From assembly GCF_900112395.1 (NCBI RefSeq), contig NZ_FOLN01000015.1, positions 1-64,000 of the forward strand: 64,000 bases of DNA. The letters are read 5' to 3'. Positions 19,101 through 27,124 of this stretch are shown piece by piece; position 1 is the first letter of the stretch; each line of letters starts with the position of its first letter. A model generated the notes under the pieces. It made no database searches and had not been told where the DNA came from. It saw nothing but the letters and a program-made list of their open reading frames with translations. A program made the translations under genes and the position numbers. This stretch comes from Algibacter lectus (GTDB lineage: Bacteria > Bacteroidota > Bacteroidia > Flavobacteriales > Flavobacteriaceae).

Positions 19101-21398
19101 AGTAATAAAACCATTTTCTCCAACACACAAGTTGTAGGGCTGTATAACAGATAATTGAGATTTATTAGCATTAATAACAAAATTACTTATAGCGCCACAA
19201 TCATCACTTATTTGTACCTCGTAAAGACCAGGTGTTAAGCCTGTAAAGACAGGGTCTTTACCGTTGTTAATAGTAGGACTAAGTGCAACACCGTCTCTAC
19301 TTATTAACTCATAATTTAAATTGACACCTAATGCATCAATTAATAAATCGTTAGTGCCATTTCCGCAATCGATTACCGAAAAATCAACAAGCGTAATGTT
19401 ATTATCACCAATTGTAAATTCTTGAAGCGTGTTATAGCAACGTTCTTGCTCACTAGTTCTTGAAAAAGAATAATAAATTCTAAATAATCCAGATCCGGTA
19501 ACATTATTAACAAAACCACTCTCAGTTATGAATTGCCCATAGTTATTTTGATAATTAGTGAATATAATAGACGTGGAACCATCTCGATAAAAATGAGTAT
19601 TATCAACATAATTAGTTAACTCGGCAGTAGCATTATTAATATTTGCCCAAACGCCATCTGTAGTGTTAAATTTTTGAAGAACAAAGATTGGAGCGGTTAT
19701 ATTATATGTTGCAGTTAAATTGAGATTAAAGCTACCACAAAATGATGTAATCGTGGCGTCCACATCTTTAAAAAGAACTCCATTGATAGTTTTGGAGCCG
19801 GTTAAAGAATAGCCGCATGTTGTTTCTACATCAAAAGTGTAATCACCAGCAGGTAAATCATAAAGGTATATGAAATCTCCATAAAAATTATTAACAGTAG
19901 ATGCTGCTATGTCTATTATTGAAGGGCCTGTATAGTTTGCAGGTGCAGAGGTGATAGTTACGTTTTTAAAGCCAGCTGCGGAAGTTGGATCAAAAGTTCC
20001 TTGCTTTTTTATGTTTATTTCTAAATTACCTGTTGCATCACAGCCCTCTCGGGTTTTAATACTTAATTCTCTTGGTGAGTTATCGGTTATAATATTTATA
20101 TTTTTGTTGACTTCGCGACCACAGTTGTCTTTAAATACAAAGGTGTAATTTCCATCTGGAAGGCTTAAGTTGTAGTATCCAAAATACAAAGTGTTAGAAT
20201 TGGGAATTGGATCAGAAATATTAGATCCAACAGGAAAAATAGGGTTGTATAAATTAGGGTCATTATTTATATCAAACGCTGTTGGTGCTGCTAAAACTTC
20301 AAGGGTCATTGGAAATGCGAAGTTTTTAAAATTAGAAAATCTTAGACGCTGTCCTCCGCATTCTTGAGTTGTTCCCGTGGCAATATCTAGTGTTGGTGGA
20401 CCAGAAAAATCTACAGTATTTAAATAAACAACGTTACCACATATATCTGTTACTTGTGTTGTTACTGGGTATGACGTATCTTGTGTTGGAAGATTATAAT
20501 ATGATCCATTTTGACTGTTGGAAGTCCAGATGTCAGTCATTACTGAGTCATTTCCATCGGCATCATCATCATAAGTTATTGTTACATCAAAAGGAAAGAA
20601 ATTTTCATCAAGAAGACCTGTAGTACTTCCTGTGCTTAATTCTTGAATTATATAAATTAAAAGTTCTGTTTGTGAGCAATCTGAGCTATCAATATTATTA
20701 TTAAATGTTCTTGGAAGTGTATAAACAGGAGCTAGATCTATTAAATTAATTCCTTGAACTACTATGTTCCCACAAACATCTTCAACTTCTATGGTGTAGT
20801 CTCCAAAGGCTAAATTTGTAAAAGTACTTTCAGTACCAGCGTCTATTTGAGTCTGAGTAATGGTTTCAATTAATACACCAGCTTGTTTAACTCTATATTC
20901 CAAAACATTACCAGAGTTTAATAATACATTGATAGTTCCTAAACAAGCACTTTCTTGGATGGCATCAAAAGTAATAGGTACAATGTTATTTGCGACTGTA
21001 ATTACTTGCTCTATTATTGTATCCGTAGCTCCAATGGTTTCAGTAGCTCTTATAATGTAGGTGCCACTATTTATAGTAGTTATATTGGTTGTAAAGTCAG
21101 CAGAACTAATTGGTCCTTCAAATACGGTTTCACTATTTATTGGTGTTGTTAAATCTGAGGTGTCATAAACTAAAAACTCAAAAGTAGCGCCTATTTCAGA
21201 AGCATTGATTTCTATTTGGATGTTTCCGTCTCCCGCGCACTCTTCTCCTTTAGCAGTAAGATTCATGGTGTAACCAGAAATTTCAGAGTTATTTAGTGAA
21301 TGTATATTATCTGTGTTTAACGCGAACACATTAGATATATCATCATTGAATATTGTTAAAAACACTAAAAAAAGCAGTAGTAGGTATTTGTTTTTCAT
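16155..21398 (-). CDS. Giant secreted protein with HYR-type repeats and type B T9SS sorting domain
   Basis: The 1747-residue protein has a signal peptide (about 1-26), a long series of beta-sandwich segments, and at the very end the gliding-motility-associated C-terminal domain: YFTPNSDGYNDTWNIYSI near residue 1660, then IYIFDRYGRLLKQL and GWDGTYNG. This is the type B sorting signal that sends proteins through the type IX secretion system to the cell surface. The middle contains HYR-like repeats (DNESPTI..C...I.I.TD.G.C, then TITWTATDGVGNTSTCEQIVTVEDNESP, about 1200-1330) and the N-terminal half has repeated cysteine-paired modules ending in C-G/D-C. Such proteins usually act as adhesins. PorQ, a T9SS component, is encoded at 29744. 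It has its own terminator and a short gap to ggt upstream. Confidence 0.93.
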   Translation of the reverse strand: MKNKYLLLLFLVFLTIFNDDISNVFALNTDNIHSLNNSEISGYTMNLTAKGEECAGDGNIQIEINASEIGATFEFLVYDTSDLTTPINSETVFEGPISSADFTTNITTINSGTYIIRATETIGATDTIIEQVITVANNIVPITFDAIQESACLGTINVLLNSGNVLEYRVKQAGVLIETITQTQIDAGTESTFTNLAFGDYTIEVEDVCGNIVVQGINLIDLAPVYTLPRTFNNNIDSSDCSQTELLIYIIQELSTGSTTGLLDENFFPFDVTITYDDDADGNDSVMTDIWTSNSQNGSYYNLPTQDTSYPVTTQVTDICGNVVYLNTVDFSGPPTLDIATGTTQECGGQRLRFSNFKNFAFPMTLEVLAAPTAFDINNDPNLYNPIFPVGSNISDPIPNSNTLYFGYYNLSLPDGNYTFVFKDNCGREVNKNINIITDNSPRELSIKTREGCDATGNLEINIKKQGTFDPTSAAGFKNVTITSAPANYTGPSIIDIAASTVNNFYGDFIYLYDLPAGDYTFDVETTCGYSLTGSKTINGVLFKDVDATITSFCGSFNLNLTATYNITAPIFVLQKFNTTDGVWANINNATAELTNYVDNTHFYRDGSTSIIFTNYQNNYGQFITESGFVNNVTGSGLFRIYYSFSRTSEQERCYNTLQEFTIGDNNITLVDFSVIDCGNGTNDLLIDALGVNLNYELISRDGVALSPTINNGKDPVFTGLTPGLYEVQISDDCGAISNFVINANKSQLSVIQPYNLCVGENGFITTNALSIIDVTWTKDGDPSFSATGNTLNFTPYSATDTGTYNAVLSYSANPNSCANQTLSYTVTSAPPIAGNGQTVDIAFIDTTLENLFDYINGPYDNFGIWTETTATPSGTLNDNLWDATGLEAGTYVFDYVVDTGCNGIDSTTVTINILESDLTAIDNSVLDICPSTIHDNLLNVLDNDTYGQQPLVQTDFLVTTETADPENVITIDSMGNINVNNTSLPGQTYTLEYKITETTNTDNFDTAFLTVTIKSISESVAPTFSTAPTQVQCYDDIPSSTILSQTEFENLGNADGLINNNNCGLIEITAANSLDTGNCNQTVTRTYTVIEYLDINNDNIYNTGDTLFYETVSTENYLINDTVAPSLTGTIAETTIAKCSVSDADIAVTTVPELELMGLTITDSCSNDNDLIVTSDDTVTGTNPIVITRTYTIKDRCDNATSTIQIINIEDNESPTINCAIDITIDTDTGLCTASNVNLGNITAVDNCTVASLTNNAPTIFPTGDTTITWTATDGVGNTSTCEQIVTVEDNESPTFTAPDDIEIFSDINSNYDISINITGDVLDEIDNCSTGIQAAFIDTIVDGECPGSKIITRTWSLEDTNGNSAVDQIQTITVLNDTILANQNLETYNVCDDTPETDNNTTNNTTVFDLSIQDNNVLNGLDNTIYSVSYYPTFEDAEQKSNTLPNLYENTINPQTIYARVDNNSPGSTCYAITELGLMVESLPYIQLEESYLICVDTNGIAIDDSTVINIPLNKPEYSFSWYYNGIIIPNETEPSLTPNQSGEYNLIVTDMVSPFMCSNNYTIIVEASAPPQLSYELTPAFANMHDVTVTATASEISTITTNHTFSLNDGSPQLGTINSDGTSSYTFTNIKPGYNVVTANNIDGCGENSIEILVIDYPLYFTPNSDGYNDTWNIYSIDTQPDAIIYIFDRYGRLLKQLNPKGKGWDGTYNGNLMPTNDYWFTVEYREPKTNEIKIMKAHFTLKR

Positions 21399-21522
21399 TA
21401 CATGTTATTTTTAATAAGTTATATATTTTATAAAGGCACAAGACTAATTATGGGGCTTTTAATAAAGTGCTTTTATAGAGGATTTACTTGTGAAAAAGTT
21501 AGTATTCTAATGTTGTCTTTCA

Positions 21523-23223
21523 TTAAAACCCAACCGCGGTATCATCTCCACGATAATCTGCGCCTCCTTCCAACGTTTTATCATCTAAAACAAGAATTCC
21601 ATCTACTTTTCCTATTACAGGAGAATCTTTTTCGTTAATGGAATACCCTAATTTTTCAAGGTTTTGTATTATGGTTTTATCGAAAGAATTCGGTTCCATG
21701 TTAATTTCATCTGGCAGCCATTGGTGGTGAAAACGTGGCGCGTTTACCGCTTCTTGCATGGTCATGTTGAATTCATGAACATTTAGAATAGTTTGTAAAA
21801 CCGATGTGATTATGGTAGCGCCTCCTGGTGTGCCAACAGACATAAATAACTCACCGTTTTTCTCAACAATTGTTGGTGTCATAGAACTTAACATACGTTT
21901 TTGGGGTACAATGCTATTTGCTTCGGCTCCAATAAGTCCGAACATATTAGGTTCTCCTGGTTTGCTGCTAAAATCGTCCATTTCGTTATTTAAGAAAAAG
22001 CCAAGCTCCGAGCAATACAATTTAGAACCGTAAGCGCCATTTAGCGTTGTTGTTGCAGAAATAGCATTTCCAAATTGATCTACAATAGAGTAGTGCGTAG
22101 TTTCATCACTTTCAATGATAGCAATATTTCCATGAGCAACATCTTTGGAAGATGTTGCTTTTTCAAATGAAAAATTGTCCATTCTACCGCCTAAATAAGC
22201 TTCATTTATTAAAGTTTCAATAGGGATTTCTACAAAATCAGGATCACCTAAATAAAAACTTCTATCGGCATAAGCGCGACGTTCAGCTTCAGTAATTACT
22301 TGAATGGTTTTTTCAGAATTATGACCAAATTCATCGATATGAAAAGGTTCTATCATTTTCATTATTTGTGCCAAACAAACGCCTCCACTAGAAGGTGGCG
22401 ACATCGAAATGATTTTTAAATCATCATAAGAAAAACTAATAGGTGTGCGCCATTGGGCTTCATAGCTTGCTAAATCTTCTTCTGTAATGATGCCTCCGTT
22501 CTCTTGAACGAAATTTGCTAGCGTTTTAGCCGTTTCACCTTTATAAAATCCATCTTTTCCATGTTCTAAAATACGTTCTAACGTTTCAGCTAAATTTGGG
22601 TATTTAATGGTGTCGTTTGCTTTCCAAGCTTTATCAAAAAGAATAGAGTCTTTATTAGCTTTCTTAAAAAATGGTTGGTAGTGTGCAATACGTTTTTCTT
22701 GTTTTTCGGTAACTAAAACTCCTTTTTTAGCTAAAGCGATTACGGGGTTCAAAATATCTTCAATAGGTAAAGAACCAAGTTTTTTGTGTACTTCAAATAC
22801 TCCTGCAACCGTTCCAGGTACACCAACAGCCATAGCTCCAATTGTACTTTTTTCTGGAATTACGTTACCTTCTTCATCTAAATACATGTTTTTTGTAGCA
22901 GCCATTGGTGCTTTTTCACGGTAATCTATAGCGCCAGTTTCTCCATTTGCTTTGCGGTAAACCATAAATCCGCCACCGCCTAAATTACCAGCGTATGGAT
23001 ATGCAATAGCCAAGGCAAGTTCTGTGGCTGCCATAGCATCAAATGCATTTCCTCCTTTTTTAAGAATGTCATTTCCTATTTTAGAGGCTTCAACACGCGC
23101 CGAAACAACCATGGCATTTTGAGTTATTAACCCCGTCTTTTTTATAGTTTCAGGTGCTTTAACTTCTTTTTTGCATGAAACAAATAATGAAAGTAAAAGT
23201 GTAGTGTATAGAATATGTTTCAT
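21523..23223 (-). CDS. ggt: Gamma-glutamyltransferase (lipoprotein or exported)
   Basis: The 566-residue N-terminal nucleophile hydrolase cleaves gamma-glutamyl bonds such as that of glutathione. The autoprocessing and catalytic threonine is T375 in ETTHYSIVD, matching E. coli T391 in TTHYSVVD. YREKAP (101-106), holding the substrate arginine, and GGVCLAQ (280-286) are also typical. The N-terminus ends in LFVSC at residues 13-17, so Cys17 is probably lipidated and the enzyme faces the periplasm. Its start overlaps the stop of the upstream acyl carrier protein phosphodiesterase gene by 4 bases (ATGA), so the two are translationally coupled. A broken copy of its last 80 codons lies at 15748-16010. 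Confidence 0.95.
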   Translation of the reverse strand: MKHILYTTLLLSLFVSCKKEVKAPETIKKTGLITQNAMVVSARVEASKIGNDILKKGGNAFDAMAATELALAIAYPYAGNLGGGGFMVYRKANGETGAIDYREKAPMAATKNMYLDEEGNVIPEKSTIGAMAVGVPGTVAGVFEVHKKLGSLPIEDILNPVIALAKKGVLVTEKQEKRIAHYQPFFKKANKDSILFDKAWKANDTIKYPNLAETLERILEHGKDGFYKGETAKTLANFVQENGGIITEEDLASYEAQWRTPISFSYDDLKIISMSPPSSGGVCLAQIMKMIEPFHIDEFGHNSEKTIQVITEAERRAYADRSFYLGDPDFVEIPIETLINEAYLGGRMDNFSFEKATSSKDVAHGNIAIIESDETTHYSIVDQFGNAISATTTLNGAYGSKLYCSELGFFLNNEMDDFSSKPGEPNMFGLIGAEANSIVPQKRMLSSMTPTIVEKNGELFMSVGTPGGATIITSVLQTILNVHEFNMTMQEAVNAPRFHHQWLPDEINMEPNSFDKTIIQNLEKLGYSINEKDSPVIGKVDGILVLDDKTLEGGADYRGDDTAVGF

Positions 23224-23819
23224 AAAACGGTTTCGTTAAGTTCTTTTAATTTTTCGCTTGAAAAAGCAATGAGTTCATCAAAAAATGAAGAAAATTCACT
23301 TTCAAATTCTTTATAGAAAAGTTCTAGTTCGTGGACGGCTTTGTCCATTCCCGATCTGTTTTTTGTACGTCGGTTCATGCCATCTAAAACCTTAGATATA
23401 CCTTCAATGGATGCGTAGCTTAGTAGCCAGTTGTCGCTAATCATGTAAGGCATCATTTTTTGAATTCGGGAAGGGAGTGCACCGTAATTATCTTCTAGAG
23501 AATCGTAAAAAGTATCGACATATTTAGCTAAAGGGACACTAGAATAAGTGCTCCAGTTTTTAGCCAAAAAATGATCGTAAAGTATGTCGACAATCACTCC
23601 AGAATAATGACCGTAATTTTCATGAAGCCTTTTAGTACTTAGTCTAACTGTTTTATGGGCATCTGTGTAAGTATCTATATTTCGGTGTAATAAAATACCA
23701 ATTTGAATGTCTCTTTGGTAATTTTTATAATTTTTTCCTTTAATACCATCGGCAATAAAATTTCCGACAGTTACTAAATCATTATCCCCTGAAAGATAAA
23801 TATGTGCTAAATAGTTCAT
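23220..23819 (-). CDS. acpH: Acyl carrier protein phosphodiesterase (AcpH family, DUF479)
   Basis: The 199-residue protein begins MNYLAHIYLSGDNDLVTVGNFIADGIKG, in which N2, H6 and the GNFIAD segment are the conserved residues of the HD-like AcpH family. LLHRNIDTYTD (43-53) and the YDHFLAKNW segment (about 80-88) supply the rest of the metal site. AcpH removes 4'-phosphopantetheine from acyl carrier protein. Length (E. coli 193) fits. The gene overlaps ggt by 4 bases and starts only 63 bases from glmM in the opposite direction. Confidence 0.88.
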   Translation of the reverse strand: MNYLAHIYLSGDNDLVTVGNFIADGIKGKNYKNYQRDIQIGILLHRNIDTYTDAHKTVRLSTKRLHENYGHYSGVIVDILYDHFLAKNWSTYSSVPLAKYVDTFYDSLEDNYGALPSRIQKMMPYMISDNWLLSYASIEGISKVLDGMNRRTKNRSGMDKAVHELELFYKEFESEFSSFFDELIAFSSEKLKELNETVL

Positions 23820-23852
23820 GGGGGAAATTTACGAATTCCGAATTTGAAATAC

Positions 23853-23860
23853 TATATTTG
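23853..23860 (+). promoter_or_regulatory. Promoter of glmM
   Basis: TATATTTG fits the -7 consensus TANNTTTG and is 22 bases before the ATG at 23883, so translation from an earlier start codon at 23844 would run through the promoter and is unlikely. Confidence 0.6.
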
Positions 23861-23882
23861 TCCTTTAAAATTAAACAAAACT

Positions 23883-25271
23883 ATGACACTAATAAAATCA
23901 ATTTCAGGAATTCGCGGGACCATTGGCGGGCGAGTAGGTGATAATTTAACACCTATTGATGCCGTTAAATTTGCATCGGCATATGGCGTTTGGCTTAAAG
24001 AAAACCGAAAAAAAGAAAACTATAAAGTGGTTGTTGGTCGTGATGCTCGTATTTCGGGCAAAATGATGCAAAACTTAGTTATGAATACACTAATTGGTTT
24101 AGGTATTGATGTAGTTGATTTAGGTCTTTCTACAACACCAACCGTTGAGGTTGCTGTAACCTTAGAGCATGCCGATGGTGGTATTATTCTAACAGCAAGC
24201 CATAATCCAAAACAATGGAACGCCTTAAAATTACTTAATGAAAAAGGTGAGTTTTTAGATGCTATTGAAGGTGAGAAAATATTGAATATTGCTGAAAGCG
24301 GTACCATGAATTTTGCTGAAGTAGACGATTTAGGAAAAATTACAAAAAATAAAGCTTACATAGATTTACATATTATTGAAGTACTAGATTTAGATTTAGT
24401 AAACGTAAATAGTATTGAAGAAGGTAAATTTAAAGTGGTTGTAGATGGTGTTAATTCTACTGGTGGTATTGCTATTCCTTTGCTTTTAGAACGTTTAGGA
24501 GTTGAGGTTGTAAAACTTTATTGTGAGCCAAATGGTGAATTCCCACATAATCCAGAACCATTAAAAGAGCATTTAACAGATTTATCTGAAGAGGTTAAAA
24601 AGCATAATGCCGATTTTGGAATTGTTGTAGATCCAGATGTAGATCGTTTAGCCTTTATGGACGAAAACGGTAATATGTTTGGTGAAGAGTATACTTTAGT
24701 AGCTTGTGCAGATTATGTGTTAAGTAAAACTCCAGGAAACACAGTAAGCAATATGAGTTCTACTCGTGCCTTACGTGATGTTACTGAAAAGTACGGAGGA
24801 ACTTACGAAGCTAGTGCAGTAGGCGAGGTGAATGTGGTAGATTTAATGAAGAAAAATAAAGTGGTTATCGGTGGTGAAGGTAATGGAGGTATTATCTACC
24901 CAGATTCTCACTACGGTCGTGATGCACTTGTTGGTGTCGCGTTATTTTTAAGTTTATTAGCAGAAAGACAAATGTCTGTTAGTGCACTTAGAGCAACGTA
25001 TCCTGATTATTTTATGAGTAAAAAGAAAATTCAATTAACACCAGGTTTAGATGTTGATGGTATTTTAAAGGAAATTGAAACACGTTACCAAAACGAGCAA
25101 TTAACAACTATTGATGGTGTAAAAATCGACTTTGCAGAAAGTTGGGCACATTTACGTAAAAGTAATACTGAGCCAATAATTAGAATTTACACTGAAGCAA
25201 AATCGCAAAACGAGGCCGATACTTTAGCTGATAAGTTTATTGAAGAAATAGGGGCTATTGCAAAACTATAG
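23883..25271 (+). CDS. glmM: Phosphoglucosamine mutase
   Basis: The 462-residue alpha-D-phosphohexomutase converts glucosamine 6-phosphate to glucosamine 1-phosphate for peptidoglycan and lipopolysaccharide precursors. The phosphoserine loop is TASHNP (104-109, S106). The metal loop DPDVDR (codons near 24634) and the sugar loop GGEGNGGIIYPD follow in the family order. I use the ATG at 23883 (MTLIKSISGIRGT) because the family starts there and the promoter box lies between it and the earlier in-frame ATG. The GEGNGG form could in principle also be phosphomannomutase, but the Bacteroidota members of this length are annotated GlmM. Confidence 0.88.
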   Translation: MTLIKSISGIRGTIGGRVGDNLTPIDAVKFASAYGVWLKENRKKENYKVVVGRDARISGKMMQNLVMNTLIGLGIDVVDLGLSTTPTVEVAVTLEHADGGIILTASHNPKQWNALKLLNEKGEFLDAIEGEKILNIAESGTMNFAEVDDLGKITKNKAYIDLHIIEVLDLDLVNVNSIEEGKFKVVVDGVNSTGGIAIPLLLERLGVEVVKLYCEPNGEFPHNPEPLKEHLTDLSEEVKKHNADFGIVVDPDVDRLAFMDENGNMFGEEYTLVACADYVLSKTPGNTVSNMSSTRALRDVTEKYGGTYEASAVGEVNVVDLMKKNKVVIGGEGNGGIIYPDSHYGRDALVGVALFLSLLAERQMSVSALRATYPDYFMSKKKIQLTPGLDVDGILKEIETRYQNEQLTTIDGVKIDFAESWAHLRKSNTEPIIRIYTEAKSQNEADTLADKFIEEIGAIAKL

Positions 25272-25305
25272 GCTTTGAGTTAAACTGTTTCTATTTATAA
25301 AAAAA

Positions 25306-25327
25306 ACGAGTTAGATATCTAACTCGT
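25306..25327. terminator. Bidirectional terminator between glmM and the acyltransferase
   Basis: A perfect 22-base palindrome (ACGAGTTAGAT / ATCTAACTCGT) is flanked by an A-run on the left and a T-run on the right, between two converging genes. Confidence 0.9.
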
Positions 25328-25365
25328 TTTTTTTGTTACTATAATTTGAAATAATTCATTTTTAT

Positions 25366-26256
25366 CTACAAAAAAGCCTCAGGAACTTTATCCATATGTT
25401 TCCAGCGTTTATGGGTCCATAAGTAATATTCGGGTGCTTCGTAAATTTGTTCTTCAACACGTTTTAAAGCCTGATCTGTAATTTGATAATTTTCAATACC
25501 GCTAGTATCTTTAATAATATCCATAAACGTGGCTTCATAATAACCTCGTTTTGTTTTTTTTACTTTTAAAAATACGGTAGCCATACCTAAACGTTTGGCG
25601 AGAACTTCTGCGCCAACATGCACAGGTACTTTTACGCCCATAAAATTTTGCCAATGTAAAGCTTTGTGTGCTTTTGGCGATTGGTCAAAAACAAAACCAT
25701 TAAGAGTTAGCTCTTTATTTACTTTAGCTCTTAAAAGGGTTGGTACAGTTTCTTTTGTGGTAATTAAATGGCTATTATATTTTGCTCGGATGCGTTTTAC
25801 TAGGGCATCAAAATATTTATTGCTAAGTTGTTTATAAACAGCATATCCTTTATGATTTACATGAGCTTGTAGAATAAAAATCCATTCCCAGCTAGCGTAA
25901 TGCCCCATTAAGAGTACAATGCTTTTGTCTTCTTTTTCGAGTTTATGTACTTCTTCCACATTAATGAAAATATAGCGCCTTTTTATTTCAGCTTCAGAGA
26001 TGGTTATCGACTTAACTGCCTCTAAAATCATATCGCATAAATGATGGTAGAATTTCTTTTGAATTAAAGCAATTTCATTTGCAGATTTTTCAGGGAATGC
26101 GAGCTTTAAATTACTAGTTACAACTTTTTTTCTGTAGCCAATAATGTAATAAATTAGAACATAAACAGCATCGGAAACCATGTAAAGCAATTTAAATGGC
26201 AAAATAGAAATTAACCATAAAAACGGATAAAGAATAATATAAGCTATTAATTGCAT
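25366..26256 (-). CDS. Lipid A-type lysophospholipid acyltransferase (LpxL/HtrB family)
   Basis: The 296-residue protein has N-terminal hydrophobic helices (about 1-40) and the acyltransferase motif GHYASWEW, giving HX4E as H119 and E124. The VLLMGHYASWEW context and later FVFDQSPKAHKALHWQNFMGVKVPVH (near 187-212, holding the acyl-acceptor arginine/lysine region) match the family that adds secondary acyl chains to lipid A or to aminolipids in Bacteroidota. It acts at the inner membrane. The exact acceptor is not determinable. A TATATTTG promoter lies 19 bases upstream. It converges with glmM at a shared terminator. Confidence 0.88.
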   Translation of the reverse strand: MQLIAYIILYPFLWLISILPFKLLYMVSDAVYVLIYYIIGYRKKVVTSNLKLAFPEKSANEIALIQKKFYHHLCDMILEAVKSITISEAEIKRRYIFINVEEVHKLEKEDKSIVLLMGHYASWEWIFILQAHVNHKGYAVYKQLSNKYFDALVKRIRAKYNSHLITTKETVPTLLRAKVNKELTLNGFVFDQSPKAHKALHWQNFMGVKVPVHVGAEVLAKRLGMATVFLKVKKTKRGYYEATFMDIIKDTSGIENYQITDQALKRVEEQIYEAPEYYLWTHKRWKHMDKVPEAFL

Positions 26257-26274
26257 GAAATAATTTTAGATTTG

Positions 26275-26282
26275 CAAATATA
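26275..26282 (-). promoter_or_regulatory. Promoter of the acyltransferase gene
   Basis: TATATTTG on the minus strand fits TANNTTTG and is 19 bases before the start codon at 26256. Confidence 0.6.
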
Positions 26283-26312
26283 TGTTAATCAATTTTAAAC
26301 ATTAAAGTGAGT

Positions 26313-26963
26313 ATGGGAAAATTAGATTTAATAACTATAGTTATTATTGCTGCCAATGTAATTATCTCCTATAAAGGATTTAATGATTATGCTTTTTTTG
26401 AAAAGTACAAATTCAATGTTGGTGGTATACAGCGTGGCGAGAAAATTCGATTTTTTAGTGCCGGATTTTTGCATGTAGATATGCAACATTTATTATTTAA
26501 TATGGTATCGCTTTACTTTTTTGCAGGTAGTGTAGCTAGTGCTTTAGGTGTTGTAGGATTTTTAGCGGTTTATATTGGTAGTCTTATGTTTGGTAATTTA
26601 TTGTCGCTTTATTTTCATAAAAATGAATATCATTATAGTGCGGTTGGTGCAAGTGGAGCAGTAAGTGGTATTATTTACTCTGCTATTTTATTTCGTCCAG
26701 ATATGAGCCTTTATATGTTTATGATTCCTATTCCAATTCCGGCTTATCTTTTCGGTATTGGCTATTTACTATATTCCATTTATGGTATGAAAAATAGAAT
26801 TGGAAACATTGGTCACGACGCCCATTTTGGTGGTGCTATTGGTGGGTATGTTATTACTTTAATGTTAGTTCCTGCTATATTTCAGACTAATTTACTAATG
26901 GTTATTTTACTGGCATTACCTATCGTTTTATTATTTGTGATGAAAAAAATGGGTAAAATCTAA
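26313..26963 (+). CDS. Rhomboid-family intramembrane serine protease
   Basis: The 216-residue protein has six hydrophobic segments. The catalytic dyad is clear: S114 in VGASGAVSG and H171 in AHFGGAIGG. The L1-type segment FFSAGFLHVDMQHLLFNM (47-64) supplies the conserved His/Asn residues of the oxyanion site. Rhomboids cleave transmembrane helices of membrane proteins. An in-frame GTG two codons upstream (26307) is possible, but I prefer the ATG at 26313 since the downstream motif spacing is unaffected and ATG is the normal start. No substrate is suggested by the neighbours. Confidence 0.92.
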   Translation: MGKLDLITIVIIAANVIISYKGFNDYAFFEKYKFNVGGIQRGEKIRFFSAGFLHVDMQHLLFNMVSLYFFAGSVASALGVVGFLAVYIGSLMFGNLLSLYFHKNEYHYSAVGASGAVSGIIYSAILFRPDMSLYMFMIPIPIPAYLFGIGYLLYSIYGMKNRIGNIGHDAHFGGAIGGYVITLMLVPAIFQTNLLMVILLALPIVLLFVMKKMGKI

Positions 26964-27124
26964 TAATTGCTAAAACCATTGTTGGCATAGCTATTGAATT
27001 TATATAAGAGTTGAGTCTAAAGGTTTGGTTTTAAATGCTTGATTTTTAGTTACTTAATATTTTATGTAAATTGTTAAACTTAAAGTTCAATGTGTTTTTA
27101 TGACAGATTGACTCAAAATTATAT

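Noticed and set aside
16200-21000. Repeated blocks in the giant secreted protein as a CRISPR or tandem DNA array
   Set aside because: The repetition is at protein level (HYR-type domains) and not exact at DNA level, and no spacers are present.
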